Shown in pieces: positions 18,238-27,357 of a stretch of 64,000 bases of DNA. Each line of letters opens with the position of its first letter. Position 1 is the stretch's first letter. A model generated the notes under the pieces. It was given only the letters and a program-made list of their open reading frames with translations, did no database searches and was not told the origin of the DNA. This DNA comes from Acidisoma sp. L85 (GTDB lineage Bacteria; Pseudomonadota; Alphaproteobacteria; Acetobacterales; Acetobacteraceae). The translations under genes and the position numbers were made by a program. The stretch spans positions 128,597 through 192,596 of the forward strand of contig NZ_LMUQ01000061.1 in NCBI RefSeq assembly GCF_009765865.1, read 5' to 3'.

Positions 18238-20172
18238 ATGCCGGTTTTCATCCCCGACGACACCGCCGATGCCGCCGTCGAGGGCGCCCTGGCTCGCTCG
18301 ACCTATTCGGTGGATGGCGCAGGGATCAAGGTCGGGATCATTTCCGACAGTTTCGATGCGGATGGCAGCTATGCCGCGGATGTGACCAGCGGCTACCTGC
18401 CAGCGGGGATCCAGATCCTGACCGACAACGCTGATGGCACCAACGAAGGCCGCGCGATGGCAGAGTTGATCCACGAGACGGCGCCCGGCGCGGCGATCGC
18501 TTTCGCTGATGTGACCGACGGCACCGGCGATGCGACCCAAGGGAACTTCGCCGCCGCCGTGGACGCCTTGGCGGCAGCGGGCTGCAACATCATTGTGGAC
18601 GACGTTTCGACAAGCGACGAGCCGACCTTCCAGCTCGGCAACGACCTCGACACCGCGATCGCGAGTTTCATCGCGGATGGCGGCGACTACTTCACCGCCG
18701 CTGGCAATGACGGCGCCGATTACGACCAGACGACTTTCAGCGCTGGGCTCACCACCATTGCCGGCCTGGGCGAGGTAACCGCCGAGAGCTTCGCGCCGAG
18801 GGTGTATCAGGACGCGCTGACCTTGGCGCCGGGGGCGACCGAAGTGGATGTTCGCCTCAGTTGGGACCAGCCTTTCGCGAGCATCGGCGGCGGGGGCGCC
18901 TCAGGTGAAGGCTCCGACGACAGCCTGAGTCTCTACCTTATGAACGGCAGCGGCCAGATCGTGGCGGAGTCGGTCGCCGACCAGTCAGGCGGCAATCCGT
19001 ATCAGGATCTCGACTACACGGCGCCTGCCGGCTCCGACGGGCATTTCTCGATCGTGGTTGCGCTGGCGGATGGCCCGGCGCCGACAACGATCCGCCTGGA
19101 TCTGGCGAATGATCCGGGCACGCTCGCTTTCCAGGGCGGCGGAGACGGCGATCTCTCCGGCCAGTCGCTAGTCCCCGGCGTCAACAATGTCGGCGCCGTC
19201 GATGTCGATGAAACGCCGTCCGAGGATGTGTCGCCGCCGGTCGTTGAAGGTTTCTCGCAATATGGCGGCGGGGAATTGCTGTTCGACGGCAATGGCGTGA
19301 CGCTACCCATACCGCAGGCGACATCGGGGATCGCCTTCGTCGCGCCGGATGGCGCGACGACGAGTGTGGGACGGCAATTCGCGCCGTTCTATGGAACCTC
19401 CCCGGCAGCGGCGGTGGCGGCCGGAGTCGCGGCGCTCATGCTCGAGGCCAATCCAGCGCTTACACCTGCCGAGGTGACGGCGGGGCTCGAAGCCTCCGCC
19501 ATATCGATGGCGTCACCGGCGCAGAGCGGCGCAGGTTTGATCCAGGCGCCGGCCGCGGTCGCCGAGGCGCTCGGGATGGCGTGTTTCGCCGCGGGCACGC
19601 GCATCCGCACGCCCTCCGGCGAGGCAGAGGTCGAAACGCTGCGGGTCGGCGATCTGGTCTCCGTCGCGCGGGGCGGGGCGGAGGCGATTCGCTGGCTCGG
19701 CCGGCGCCGGGTGGATTGCCGGCGGCACGTCTCGCCGCATGCCGTTTGGCCGGTTCGAATTGGGGCGGAAGCCTTCGGGGCAGGTGCGCCTCTCCGCGAT
19801 CTGTTTTTGTCGCCGGACCATGCCGTTCATGCGGAGGACGTGCTCATCCCGATCAAGCATCTCATCAATGGCGTCAGCGTGCGGCAGGCCGGGCGGGACG
19901 AGATCCACTACTTCCACATCCAGTTGCCGCGTCATGAGGTGATCCTGGCGGAGGGGCTGCCGGTGGAGAGTTACCTCGATTCCGGCGACCGGCAGGTCTT
20001 CGACGAGGGCGTGAGCGACGCACATCCGTTGTTCGGCGGGCTGCGGCAGGATCTGCCCTTGTTGTGGGATGGCGTAGCGGTCGCCGCGCTTTGCGTCACC
20101 GGGCCGCCGGTCGAGCGGGTGCGAGAGGCGCTGACGCGACGGGCGGAGGCAATGCGGGCGGAGGTGGAGTGA
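18238..20172 (+). CDS. Subtilase-fold protein fused to a C-terminal Hint domain
   Basis: A 644-residue protein. Residues about 25-170 and 310-445 read as an atypical S8/S53-type peptidase: VGIISDSFD (Asp37), TNEGRAMAELIHETAPGA (Glu70 where subtilases have the catalytic His), NIIVDDVS, YFTAAGN (Asn157, oxyanion position) and FYGTSPAAAVAAG (Ser388). A beta-rich insert of pre-peptidase type lies between. From Cys449 (ACFAAGTRIRTPSGEAEVETL) a Hint domain of the Hint_2 type follows, with LSPDHAV (His528), YFHIQL (His560) and LPVESYLD. Hint domains cleave themselves at their N-terminal Cys, so the peptidase part could be released or anchored (inference). No classical signal peptide is seen, so export could be by another route. 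The catalytic set is Asp/Glu/Ser rather than Asp/His/Ser. Confidence 0.8.
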   Translation: MPVFIPDDTADAAVEGALARSTYSVDGAGIKVGIISDSFDADGSYAADVTSGYLPAGIQILTDNADGTNEGRAMAELIHETAPGAAIAFADVTDGTGDATQGNFAAAVDALAAAGCNIIVDDVSTSDEPTFQLGNDLDTAIASFIADGGDYFTAAGNDGADYDQTTFSAGLTTIAGLGEVTAESFAPRVYQDALTLAPGATEVDVRLSWDQPFASIGGGGASGEGSDDSLSLYLMNGSGQIVAESVADQSGGNPYQDLDYTAPAGSDGHFSIVVALADGPAPTTIRLDLANDPGTLAFQGGGDGDLSGQSLVPGVNNVGAVDVDETPSEDVSPPVVEGFSQYGGGELLFDGNGVTLPIPQATSGIAFVAPDGATTSVGRQFAPFYGTSPAAAVAAGVAALMLEANPALTPAEVTAGLEASAISMASPAQSGAGLIQAPAAVAEALGMACFAAGTRIRTPSGEAEVETLRVGDLVSVARGGAEAIRWLGRRRVDCRRHVSPHAVWPVRIGAEAFGAGAPLRDLFLSPDHAVHAEDVLIPIKHLINGVSVRQAGRDEIHYFHIQLPRHEVILAEGLPVESYLDSGDRQVFDEGVSDAHPLFGGLRQDLPLLWDGVAVAALCVTGPPVERVREALTRRAEAMRAEVE

Positions 20173-20229
20173 GCGGGTTGGGGCTGAAAGTCGTGTTGTG
20201 GGTTGTGTTGACCAGTTCCGCAGGTGTCC

Positions 20230-20329
20230 CGTTATGCTCGGCGCAGGCCGGGCATCCACGCCTTACTTGCTCCACGAAGGCAAGGCGGGATGGCACGGGG
20301 TGCCCCGCACGCCTTCGCGTGCCATGACG
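20230..20329 (+). repeat. Dispersed palindromic repeat, copy 2
   Basis: Begins CGTTATGCTCGGCGCAGGCC and ends GCCTTCGCGTGCCATGACG, with an extra GGCACGGGGTGCC hairpin before the right arm, as in copy 6. It lies between the convergent subtilase/Hint and leuA genes. Confidence 0.8.
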
Positions 20330-20350
20330 GTGTGTGCGGCGAGCGGCGGC

Positions 20351-22030
20351 TTACAAAGCCCCCGTTGCAAACGCATTGTTAGCTGCGCTCAGCACCGCCT
20401 TCATCGAGGCCTCGCCGCTATCGACATCGATGCCGACGCCATAAACCGTGCGGCCATCCGGCAGAGCGCATTCGATGTAAGCCGCGGCCTGGGTGCCGGA
20501 GCCTTTGCCGATCGCGTGCTCGTCGTAATTGACGATGTCGAGCGCAATGCCGCAGCCTTGCCGCAGCGCATCGGTGAAGCTGGAGAGCGGGCCGTTGCCC
20601 GTGCCCTCGATAACCCGCCCCACACCGTTGATCTCGATCCGGCCGACGAAACGCCTGCTGCGGTCCGCCCCGGTGACTGTGTAGTCGACCAGGACGAGCC
20701 GGCCATCGCCGTCGAGGTGGTAGGCACGACGGAAGGCGGCGACGATATCGGCGGTCGTCGTTTCCCGTCCGGTGCCATCGGCGATCTCCTGCACGACGCG
20801 GCTGAAGGCGATCTGCAGGCGGCGCGGCAGGCGGAGGCCCTGATCCTGCTCCAGGATCCAGGCGACGCCGCCCTTGCCGGACTGGCTGTTGACGCGGATC
20901 ACCGCCTCGTAGGAGCAGCCGATATCGGCCGGGTCGATCGGCAGATAGGGCACTTCCCAGGTCGGATCGTTCTGCTTCGCGCGAGCGGCGAAGCCCTTCT
21001 TGATCGCATCCTGATGCGATCCCGAGAAAGCCGTGAAAACCAAGTCCCCCGCATAGGGATGGCGGGGATGGATCTCGATCTGGTTGCAATGCGCCACCGT
21101 CCGCACCACCGAAGGCACGTCCGAGAAGTCGAGCTTCGGATCAACGCCCTGCGTGTAGAGATTGAGCGCCATCGTCACGATATCGACATTCCCGGTCCGC
21201 TCGCCATTGCCGAACAGGCAGCCTTCGACGCGATCGGCACCAGCCATCAGGGCCAATTCCGCCGCCGCGATGCCGGTGCCGCGGTCGTTATGCGGATGCA
21301 CCGAGATAATGGCGCTGTCGCGGCGCGACATGTGGCGGCAAAACCACTCGATCTGGTCGGCATAGACGTTGGGAGTCGCTACCTCCACCGTCGCGGGCAG
21401 GTTGAGAATGATGGGGCGATCGGGCGTCGGGCGCCATTCGTCCATCACGCGCTCGCATACCTCGAGGGCAAATTCCGGCTCGGTGAAGCTGAAGGTCTCC
21501 GGCGAGTATTCGTAGGTCCAGATGGTGCCCGGCCGCTCCTCCGTCAGCTGGCGGATCAGCCGGGTGCCGGAGACGGCGAGATCGATCGTGCCCTGGCGAT
21601 CCTGGTTGAAGACCATGCGGCGAAACAGTTCGGACGTCGCGTTGTAGAGGTGGACGATGGCGCGATGCGCGCCGTCCAGGCTGTCGATGGTGCGGCGGAT
21701 GAGTTCCTCGCGGGACTGGGTCAGCACCTGGATCGCGACATCCTCAGGGATCAGACCCTCGGTGATGAGCATGCGAACAAAGTCGAAATCGGTCTGCGAG
21801 GCGGAGGGGAACGCGACCTCGATCTCCTTGAAGCCTGACTTGATCAGCAGATCGAAGAAACGCCGCTTGCGCTCCCCATCCATGGGATCGATTAGCGATT
21901 GGTTGCCGTCGCGCAGATCGACGGAACACCAGCGCGGCGCCTGGGTCAGGCGGCGCGACGGCCATTGTCGGTCGGGCAGATCGACGGTGGCGGCGGCGTG
22001 GTATTTGGTGGCTGGGGCGCTCAGCATCAT
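20351..22030 (-). CDS. leuA: 2-isopropylmalate synthase (long form)
   Basis: First committed enzyme of leucine synthesis: condenses acetyl-CoA with 2-oxoisovalerate. It has 559 residues from ATG 22030, the longer LeuA type. The TIM-barrel shows [16 protein letters not shown] (metal-binding Asp), [16 protein letters not shown] and [17 protein letters not shown] with metal His residues, then [10 protein letters not shown]. The C-terminal regulatory LeuA dimer domain (about residues 430-559, with a [17 protein letters not shown] end) senses leucine by feedback. A short possible leader peptide with two rare CTA leucine codons followed by a stable hairpin lies upstream. It is convergent with the Hint gene, with repeat copy 2 between them. 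Confidence 0.96.
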   Translation of the reverse strand: MMLSAPATKYHAAATVDLPDRQWPSRRLTQAPRWCSVDLRDGNQSLIDPMDGERKRRFFDLLIKSGFKEIEVAFPSASQTDFDFVRMLITEGLIPEDVAIQVLTQSREELIRRTIDSLDGAHRAIVHLYNATSELFRRMVFNQDRQGTIDLAVSGTRLIRQLTEERPGTIWTYEYSPETFSFTEPEFALEVCERVMDEWRPTPDRPIILNLPATVEVATPNVYADQIEWFCRHMSRRDSAIISVHPHNDRGTGIAAAELALMAGADRVEGCLFGNGERTGNVDIVTMALNLYTQGVDPKLDFSDVPSVVRTVAHCNQIEIHPRHPYAGDLVFTAFSGSHQDAIKKGFAARAKQNDPTWEVPYLPIDPADIGCSYEAVIRVNSQSGKGGVAWILEQDQGLRLPRRLQIAFSRVVQEIADGTGRETTTADIVAAFRRAYHLDGDGRLVLVDYTVTGADRSRRFVGRIEINGVGRVIEGTGNGPLSSFTDALRQGCGIALDIVNYDEHAIGKGSGTQAAAYIECALPDGRTVYGVGIDVDSGEASMKAVLSAANNAFATGAL

Positions 22031-22394
22031 GGGGCGCTCTTTCTTTCCGTAACGGTCTCGGGGCTCGGGCGGCTGGCTACGGTCGCGCGCTGGCCGTCAG
22101 CGAGCGCGACCGCACCGAAGTCGCGCGAAACGCGCGCCGGAAGGTTTTAGGCTCGGTAGCCGATTGGTGCAGGGAAACATTGAGACTTCGCAAAGATCGG
22201 AGGAGAGGAGTGCCGGGCGCCGGATCAGCGCGCGGCAAGGCGCGACCTTCTTTAGAAGGCCGGGGTGGTAAGTCGCCCCAACAGCGCCTTGGCGCTGATA
22301 TTCCTACGATCGCTCATGTCGTGATCATTGCCCGCGCAGAAGCGGCGCTGCAAGCGAAAGGGCGCGAAAGCGGCATGCGTCCGCCGAATGGCCG
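22031..22394. other. Intergenic region upstream of leuA and downstream of the antiporter gene
   Basis: 364 bases containing the leuA promoter and leader (see 22081-22180). Apart from that leader candidate no gene is supported; the 141-codon plus-strand frame over it has no recognisable content. Confidence 0.5.
22081..22180 (-). promoter_or_regulatory. Possible leuA leader: short ORF plus stable hairpin
   Basis: On the minus strand an ATG at 22180 opens a 27-codon frame ending with TGA at 22097. It contains CTA twice and CTT once for leucine; CTA is rare in this GC-rich DNA. The stop lies inside a strong hairpin (arms 22081-22088/22104-22111, inner arms 22089-22092/22098-22101). No T-run follows and the ribosome binding site is weak, so attenuation is only a possibility. 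Confidence 0.25.
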
Positions 22395-24053
22395 TCAGCC
22401 GGTCCGCCGCAGCGCCTCGCCCATCCGCGTCAGCGATTGCTCCTCGAAGTCCAGTTCTTCGAGCAGCAAGCGCACCGTCTCGTCATTAAGGCGGCGCGCA
22501 GTACGGAGCCTGCGTAGCTCGACCCGCTCGGCACGCACGGCGCGTAGCCGGATCGCCATCTCGGAGCGTTGCTCGGCCAAAGCGCCGTCATGGGCGACAT
22601 CGTGATCGTCGTGGCTTTGCAGGCGGCGGCCGTAATCCGCGAGCACCATGTCACTGGCGCTTTCATAGGCAAGCAGGGCGTCGCCGGTCCGCCGGGCAAG
22701 CGCCTGGGGGCGGAGACGCTGCATTTCCTGGACGGCCGCCTCCGCCATTTCGCGGCGGGCCTGTGCGGCCTGCTCCGCGATCGGGTCGGTTTCCGGCATG
22801 TGCATCAAAGGCAGCAGCAGCGGAAGACCGACCGCCGCGATCACGAGCGAGAAGAGGATGACGCCGGCAGCGACCGCGATCAGCACGGCCCGCGCCGGAA
22901 ATTGGTGGCCGTTCGCGGTGACGAGCGGGAGAGAGAGAATGCCCGCGAGGGTTACGGCACCGCGCACCCCCGCGACAGCGAGGCCCATCATCTCCGGCAT
23001 CCCCGGATTGGGGAATTTTTTGCGGCGGAGGGAGTAGACCAGCCGGCGTGCCGCGATCGAGACGACGACCCAGACCAACCGCAGCGCATATAACGTCACG
23101 GTCACGACCAGGGTCAGCGCCAAAAGATCCCAAGGCGAATAGCCCGCGGACCGCGTAAGCCGGATACCGTCGCGAAAAATCTCCGGAAGCTGCAGCCCGA
23201 GCAGCAGGAAGATCACGCCGTTGAAGGCGTATTCGACAACACCCCAGATCGCCGCGGTCCCCAGACGGGTGTGGCTCTTGCCTCCGCCGAAGGGGTTCAT
23301 GGCATTGCTGGTGAGGCCAGCGCTGACCGCGGCGAGAATGCCAGAGACGCCGATTTCCTCGGAGATGAGATAGGCGACGAAGGGCAGCAGCATGACGAAG
23401 GTGACGTAGATCGCCGCCTCATCGATCCGCCGGGTGAGCACGTATTTGTCGAGGAGGGCGAAGCCGTAGCCCAGCGCGGCACCAACGGCGAGGCCGCCCA
23501 CCGCGATGACGACAAAACTCGCCGCCGCATAGCCGAAGGAGAAGGTGCCCGTCACGACAGCGGCGACGGCGAAACTGAAGGACACCAGGCCAGAGGCGTC
23601 GTTGAGCAGCGCCTCGCCTTCCAGAATATGCATGAAGCGGCGCGGGGCGGGCCTTCCGGCAAGGACACCGCTGACGGCAACCGCATCGGTGGGAGAGAGT
23701 GCGGCGGCGAGCGCGAAGGCGGCCGCCAGAGGAACAACGGGCAGCACCCAATGCACGACATGACCTAAGCCCACGACCGTGAAGAGAACGAGGCCGACGG
23801 AGAGCGCTAGAACCGGCCCGCGCTCCTCCATCAGCTCGCGCTTCGGGATGCGATAGGCGTCGGCGAAGAGCAGCGGCGGGATGAAAAGAAGGAGGAAGAC
23901 GTCAGGATCAAAATCGACGCGGAGGCCGGCATAGGCTGCCAGAGCGCCAATAGCGACTTGCAGCAGCGGCAAAGGCACGCGCACCACGCCGACCGCCAGA
24001 TTGCTGAGGGCAGTTACGAAGAGCAGCAGGAGGATGGTGGTGACGAGGTGCAT
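22395..24053 (-). CDS. Na+/H+ antiporter, CPA1 (NhaP/YjcE) family
   Basis: Membrane cation/proton exchanger of 552 residues, plasma membrane. About 12 hydrophobic segments fill the first 420 residues. Conserved CPA1 features are LLFADAYRIP (helix after the first re-entrant part), AAALSPTDAVAVSGVL with the family Asp, GEALLNDASGLVSFSFAVA with the ND pair of the transport site, and GVRGAVTLAGILSLPL with the conserved Arg. The last 130 residues are cytosolic, Arg/Glu-rich and probably helical (coiled-coil-like), ending in LEELDFEEQSLTRMGEALRR. The ion (sodium or potassium) cannot be decided. It stands alone on its strand, with repeat copy 3 downstream of mtnP and upstream of it. Confidence 0.9.
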   Translation of the reverse strand: MHLVTTILLLLFVTALSNLAVGVVRVPLPLLQVAIGALAAYAGLRVDFDPDVFLLLFIPPLLFADAYRIPKRELMEERGPVLALSVGLVLFTVVGLGHVVHWVLPVVPLAAAFALAAALSPTDAVAVSGVLAGRPAPRRFMHILEGEALLNDASGLVSFSFAVAAVVTGTFSFGYAAASFVVIAVGGLAVGAALGYGFALLDKYVLTRRIDEAAIYVTFVMLLPFVAYLISEEIGVSGILAAVSAGLTSNAMNPFGGGKSHTRLGTAAIWGVVEYAFNGVIFLLLGLQLPEIFRDGIRLTRSAGYSPWDLLALTLVVTVTLYALRLVWVVVSIAARRLVYSLRRKKFPNPGMPEMMGLAVAGVRGAVTLAGILSLPLVTANGHQFPARAVLIAVAAGVILFSLVIAAVGLPLLLPLMHMPETDPIAEQAAQARREMAEAAVQEMQRLRPQALARRTGDALLAYESASDMVLADYGRRLQSHDDHDVAHDGALAEQRSEMAIRLRAVRAERVELRRLRTARRLNDETVRLLLEELDFEEQSLTRMGEALRRTG

Positions 24054-24403
24054 CTAGCGTTTCGCTAGAGCGTGATGATCTAATGCGGAGCCGCGCCCCA
24101 GAGATCCGTCATGGCACGCGAAGGCGCGCCATCCACGCCTTGCCTTTGTTTCGCAAGCAAGGCGTGGATGCTCGGCCTTCGCCGAGCATGACGTAGTGGA
24201 ATGAGCGAGGTTAGACCTAGAGACATCTCGCTGCAGGCTCGTCGTCAGGAGCCTCGGCCTCCGTCCCGTCCATCTCATGCTTGGCGAGAGCCGCGCGTCC
24301 GCGCCTCGTCTTCGGCCCCGTCGCGATGTGATTCGATTGGAGGCCCGGTCATCGCCGGCATCACCCATCCCGCGCAGGAAGGTGCCGGAGGCGGATCACC
24401 GGC
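24054..24403. other. Intergenic region with repeat copy 3
   Basis: 350 bases between mtnP and the antiporter gene. It contains repeat copy 3 (24107-24193); the remaining 210 bases hold no supported gene and no tRNA-like fold. Confidence 0.5.
24107..24193 (-). repeat. Dispersed palindromic repeat, copy 3 (inverted orientation)
   Basis: Begins CGTCATGGCACGCGAAGGCG and ends GGCCTTCGCCGAGCATGACG, the reverse of copy 1. Confidence 0.8.
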
Positions 24404-25285
24404 CTAAGCCAGGACCCGCCCCGCGACGGCATCGAGCTTGGCGAGGAGCGCCGGGTCGCGATGCGCCGGGGCGGTGATGAGGCTGTGATTGAGTGCGCGG
24501 TCGCAGCCCGAGTGGCAGACATGCCGGTTAAGGTCCAGCGACGGCACCAGCTTGCGGACGAGGTTGCGGGCATTGTCCGCATTGGCGAAGAGCGTGCGGA
24601 CCACTTCATCCACCGTCACTGCGTCATGGCCTTCGCGCCAGCAGTCATAGTCGGTGACCATGGCGACCGTCGCGTAGCAAAGCTCGGCCTCGCGGGCGAG
24701 TTTGGCCTCGGGCATATTGGTCATCCCGATGACGCTGCAGCCCCAGGAGCGATAGAGGGTGCTCTCGGCATAGGTCGAGAATTGCGGCCCTTCCATCGTG
24801 ATGTAGGTGCCGCCGCGCGTGACCGGCAGGCCGAGTTCACGCGCCGTTTTCTCCAGCGCATCGCCGAGCCGGCCGCAGACGGGTTGCGCCATCGAGACAT
24901 GGGCGACGCAGCCTCGGCCGAAGAAGCTTTTCTCCCGCGCGAAGGTGCGGTCAATGAACTGGTCCACGATCACGAAATGGCCGGGTGGCAATTCCTCCTT
25001 GAGGCTACCGACGGCGGAGAGCGAGATCACATCGGTCGCGCCGGAGCGTTTCAGCGCGTCGATATTGGCGCGGTAGTTGAGGTCGGTCGGCGACAGCGGA
25101 TGGCCTCGGCCATGGCGCGGCAGGAAGATGCAGCGCAGCCCGTGCAGCCGGCCGAACAGCAGGGAATCGGAGGGATCGCCCCAAGGTGTCTCGACCCGCC
25201 GCCACTCCTTCTCCTCGAGATCCGCGATATCATAGAGGCCGGAGCCGCCGATGACGCCGAGCACGGTTTCCACGGTGTCAGTCAC
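24404..25285 (-). CDS. mtnP: S-methyl-5'-thioadenosine phosphorylase
   Basis: Phosphorolysis of methylthioadenosine (by-product of polyamine synthesis) to adenine and methylthioribose-1-phosphate. It has 293 residues from a GTG at 25285, overlapping the 3' end of petC by 8 bases. Family marks: LGVIGGSGLYDI (phosphate loop), LPRHGRGHPLSPTDLNYRANI, VISLSAVGSLKEELPPGHFV, GGTYITMEGPQFST and GMTNMPEAKLAREAELCYATVAMVTDYDCW, which fit MTA phosphorylase rather than purine nucleoside phosphorylase. Placement directly after petABC is a conserved order in related Rhodospirillales as I recall it; a functional reason is not known. Confidence 0.93.
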   Translation of the reverse strand: MTDTVETVLGVIGGSGLYDIADLEEKEWRRVETPWGDPSDSLLFGRLHGLRCIFLPRHGRGHPLSPTDLNYRANIDALKRSGATDVISLSAVGSLKEELPPGHFVIVDQFIDRTFAREKSFFGRGCVAHVSMAQPVCGRLGDALEKTARELGLPVTRGGTYITMEGPQFSTYAESTLYRSWGCSVIGMTNMPEAKLAREAELCYATVAMVTDYDCWREGHDAVTVDEVVRTLFANADNARNLVRKLVPSLDLNRHVCHSGCDRALNHSLITAPAHRDPALLAKLDAVAGRVLA

Positions 25286-26045
25286 GCGGCAGGCCCGTCC
25301 AGATGCGGCGCTTCAGGAGGTAGGTCAGCAACGTGAGGAAGGCGAGGAAGAGGATGACCTGGACACCGGTGATGCGCCGCTCCTCCAGCGAGGGGTCGGA
25401 GGCCCAGGCTAGGAAGGTCGCGACGTCGTGCGACATCTCGGGCACCGTCGCCTTGGTGCCGTCCGCGAAGGTCATCTGGCCGGCGCGCAATGGGTTTGCC
25501 ATGGCGATCTGGTTGCCGGGAAAGGCGTCGTTCCAGTTGCGGTTGTTGAACATCGCGGCGCCGGGAGGCGCGTCACCGTAGCCGGTGAGGAGACGGTAAA
25601 CGTAATCGGCGCCGCCCTGCCGCTGGCGGGTGATCAGCGCCAGATCGACCGGATAGGCACCGTTGGATGCGGCGCGTGCGGCCTGGGGATTAGGCCAGGG
25701 GTCATGGAAGAAGTCCGACGCGATGCCGGGCCGCAGCACGGCCAGTCCATTGGAGTCATAGCCGCCGGGAACCATCGCATTCGCGGCAACCGCGGCAGCC
25801 TGGTGATCCGAAAGTCCAATGCCCTCAAGATCACCGTAGCGCAGGTGGCTCAACGCGTGGCAGGCGGCGCAGGCCTGCTGATAGACCTGGAAGCCGCGCT
25901 GCAGGGAGGCGCGGTCGAAGGTGCCGAGCGGTCCCTCGAAGCTCCAGCGCTGCGGGTCCGCCGCCCTCGCGGTCTGGTTCGCCGCGAGAAGAGACACGCC
26001 GCCCAGGGCGAGCACGGCGAAAAGCGTGCGGGAGAAGCGGCGCAT
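25278..26045 (-). CDS. petC: Cytochrome c1 of the bc1-type complex
   Basis: Membrane-anchored c-type cytochrome that normally accepts electrons from the Rieske protein and passes them to cytochrome c. It has 255 residues from ATG 26045, which overlaps the petB stop (TGATG). N-terminal signal sequence MRRFSRTLFAVLALGGVSLL, heme motif CAACH (Cys59, Cys62, His63), the sixth-ligand Met182 in IAMANPL, the family segment ADGTKATVPEMSHDVATFLAWASDP, and a C-terminal anchor VQVILFLAFLTLLTYLLKRR. All the redox essentials of c1 are present, unlike in its partners petA and petB. A longer frame starting at 26879 in this phase is only a read-through of the petB region and is not coding. Confidence 0.92.
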   Translation of the reverse strand: MRRFSRTLFAVLALGGVSLLAANQTARAADPQRWSFEGPLGTFDRASLQRGFQVYQQACAACHALSHLRYGDLEGIGLSDHQAAAVAANAMVPGGYDSNGLAVLRPGIASDFFHDPWPNPQAARAASNGAYPVDLALITRQRQGGADYVYRLLTGYGDAPPGAAMFNNRNWNDAFPGNQIAMANPLRAGQMTFADGTKATVPEMSHDVATFLAWASDPSLEERRITGVQVILFLAFLTLLTYLLKRRIWTGLPRD

Positions 26046-27340
26046 CACGAGGTCTCCAGCCCGCGCGTGCCGGGCAGCGTCGTCACGGATGGCCAGGCGC
26101 CCGATGCGGGGCCGCCGAGCCTCGGCGAAGCAGGCACCGGCAAGGGTGTCGGGGTTTCGATCGCGCCGATCAGCGGCAGGACGATGAGGAAGAAGACGAA
26201 ATACAGTAGCGTGAACAGCCGATCGAGCAGCAGCCAACCCGTTGTCGTCGGATGCGCGCCAGCCCAGCCGAGCAGGATGACGAGAACGATGAAGGCCCAA
26301 AACGCCGGGCGGAAGATCGGGCGATAGCGGGCACTGCGCGTCGCCGAGGTGTCGAGCCAGGGCAGCGCGAAGAGCACGGCCCAGGCGGCGAGCACCAGCA
26401 CGAGGGCGATGAAGGAATTCTGCGCGCAGCGGGTGATCGCGTAGAAAGGCAGCAGATACCATTGCGGCACGATGTTGCTTGGAACGACCAAGGGATCGGC
26501 GGGCAGGAAGTTCGCCGCATGCTCGAAGGTATAGGGGATGAAGAACACCACCACCGAGCAGAGGATGAGAAACACCAGCACCGCGAGACCGGCGCGCACC
26601 GTGTAATAGGGGTGGAAGGGCAGCACATCCTCGGCCGCGACGGCCTCGACACCGTCGCGGTTGCTCGGACCGTTCTCGCGAATGGCGCGGATATGGACAT
26701 AGACGGCACCGACCACCGCGAAGGCGAAGAGGATGTGGAAGGTGTAGAAATGGGTGAGCGTCGCGGCACCCAGCGTATCGCCGCCGAGGATCCAGCGCAC
26801 CACGCCATGGCCGACGAAGGGGATGCCCCCCAGCGTCCAGGCCAGCGCCAGCGTGGACCAATAGGACATCTGGCCCCACGGCAGCAGATAGCCGGTATAG
26901 GCCGTGATCTGCATCAGGATGAGCGTCACGAGGCCAAGCTGCCAGATGCGCGCGCGCGGCGCCTTGTAGGTTCCGTAGTAGATACCGCGCGCCAGATTCA
27001 CATAGGCGACGATGAAGAAGATCGAGGCTCCCGCCATGTGCATGAGCCGGATGAGCCAGCCGTAGCTCACGTCGCGCATCAGATACTGGATGGTCGCGAA
27101 GGGATCGACGCCGACGACATAGTTCATCGCCAGGAACACGCCCGTCAGCATCATGAGGCTGAGCGAGACCGCGGCCAGGATGCCGAAATGCCAGAGAACC
27201 CCCTGGTTGCGTGGCAGGCGGGTCTCGCCATAGGGGAAACTGGCTCCGGGTGGCGTCTCGACAAAGAGGTTGCGCGCCCAGTTGGCGCGCGTCGCGGGAG
27301 CGGCGACGGAGCCTTGGGCGGTCTGAGGCTCTTGGGCCAT
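26045..27340 (-). CDS. petB: Cytochrome b of a bc1-type complex with altered heme bH and quinone sites
   Basis: A 431-residue, eight-helix cytochrome b. It aligns along its length with Rhodobacter/bovine cytochrome b: MHMAGASIFF, GYLLPWGQMSYW, GGIPFVGHGVVRWILGG, FHILFAFAVVGAVYVH. Heme bL ligands are present (His101, His202), as is one bH ligand (His216). The other bH ligand position, 14 residues after His101, is Asn115 (AYVNLARGIYYG, where others have His). The Qo motif PEWY is PQWY (residues 292-295). Qi-site residues equivalent to bovine His201, Lys227 and Asp228 are Arg221, Arg249 and Ala250. The codons were checked on the DNA (Asn AAT at 26996-26998, Gln CAA at 26462-26464, Arg CGC at 26678-26680). 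Starts 17 bases after the petA stop. The equivalences are from alignment by eye. Confidence 0.9.
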   Translation of the reverse strand: MAQEPQTAQGSVAAPATRANWARNLFVETPPGASFPYGETRLPRNQGVLWHFGILAAVSLSLMMLTGVFLAMNYVVGVDPFATIQYLMRDVSYGWLIRLMHMAGASIFFIVAYVNLARGIYYGTYKAPRARIWQLGLVTLILMQITAYTGYLLPWGQMSYWSTLALAWTLGGIPFVGHGVVRWILGGDTLGAATLTHFYTFHILFAFAVVGAVYVHIRAIRENGPSNRDGVEAVAAEDVLPFHPYYTVRAGLAVLVFLILCSVVVFFIPYTFEHAANFLPADPLVVPSNIVPQWYLLPFYAITRCAQNSFIALVLVLAAWAVLFALPWLDTSATRSARYRPIFRPAFWAFIVLVILLGWAGAHPTTTGWLLLDRLFTLLYFVFFLIVLPLIGAIETPTPLPVPASPRLGGPASGAWPSVTTLPGTRGLETS

Positions 27341-27357
27341 CGTCTCAGTGCTCCCGG

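Noticed and set aside
20198-21838. 546-codon plus-strand frame opposite leuA
   Set aside because: leuA on the other strand has full family similarity; the antisense frame is Arg/His/Asp-rich without any motif.
26046-26879. N-terminal extension of the cytochrome c1 frame
   Set aside because: It would overlap most of petB in another frame and has no cytochrome-like content; the real start is ATG 26045 with a signal sequence.
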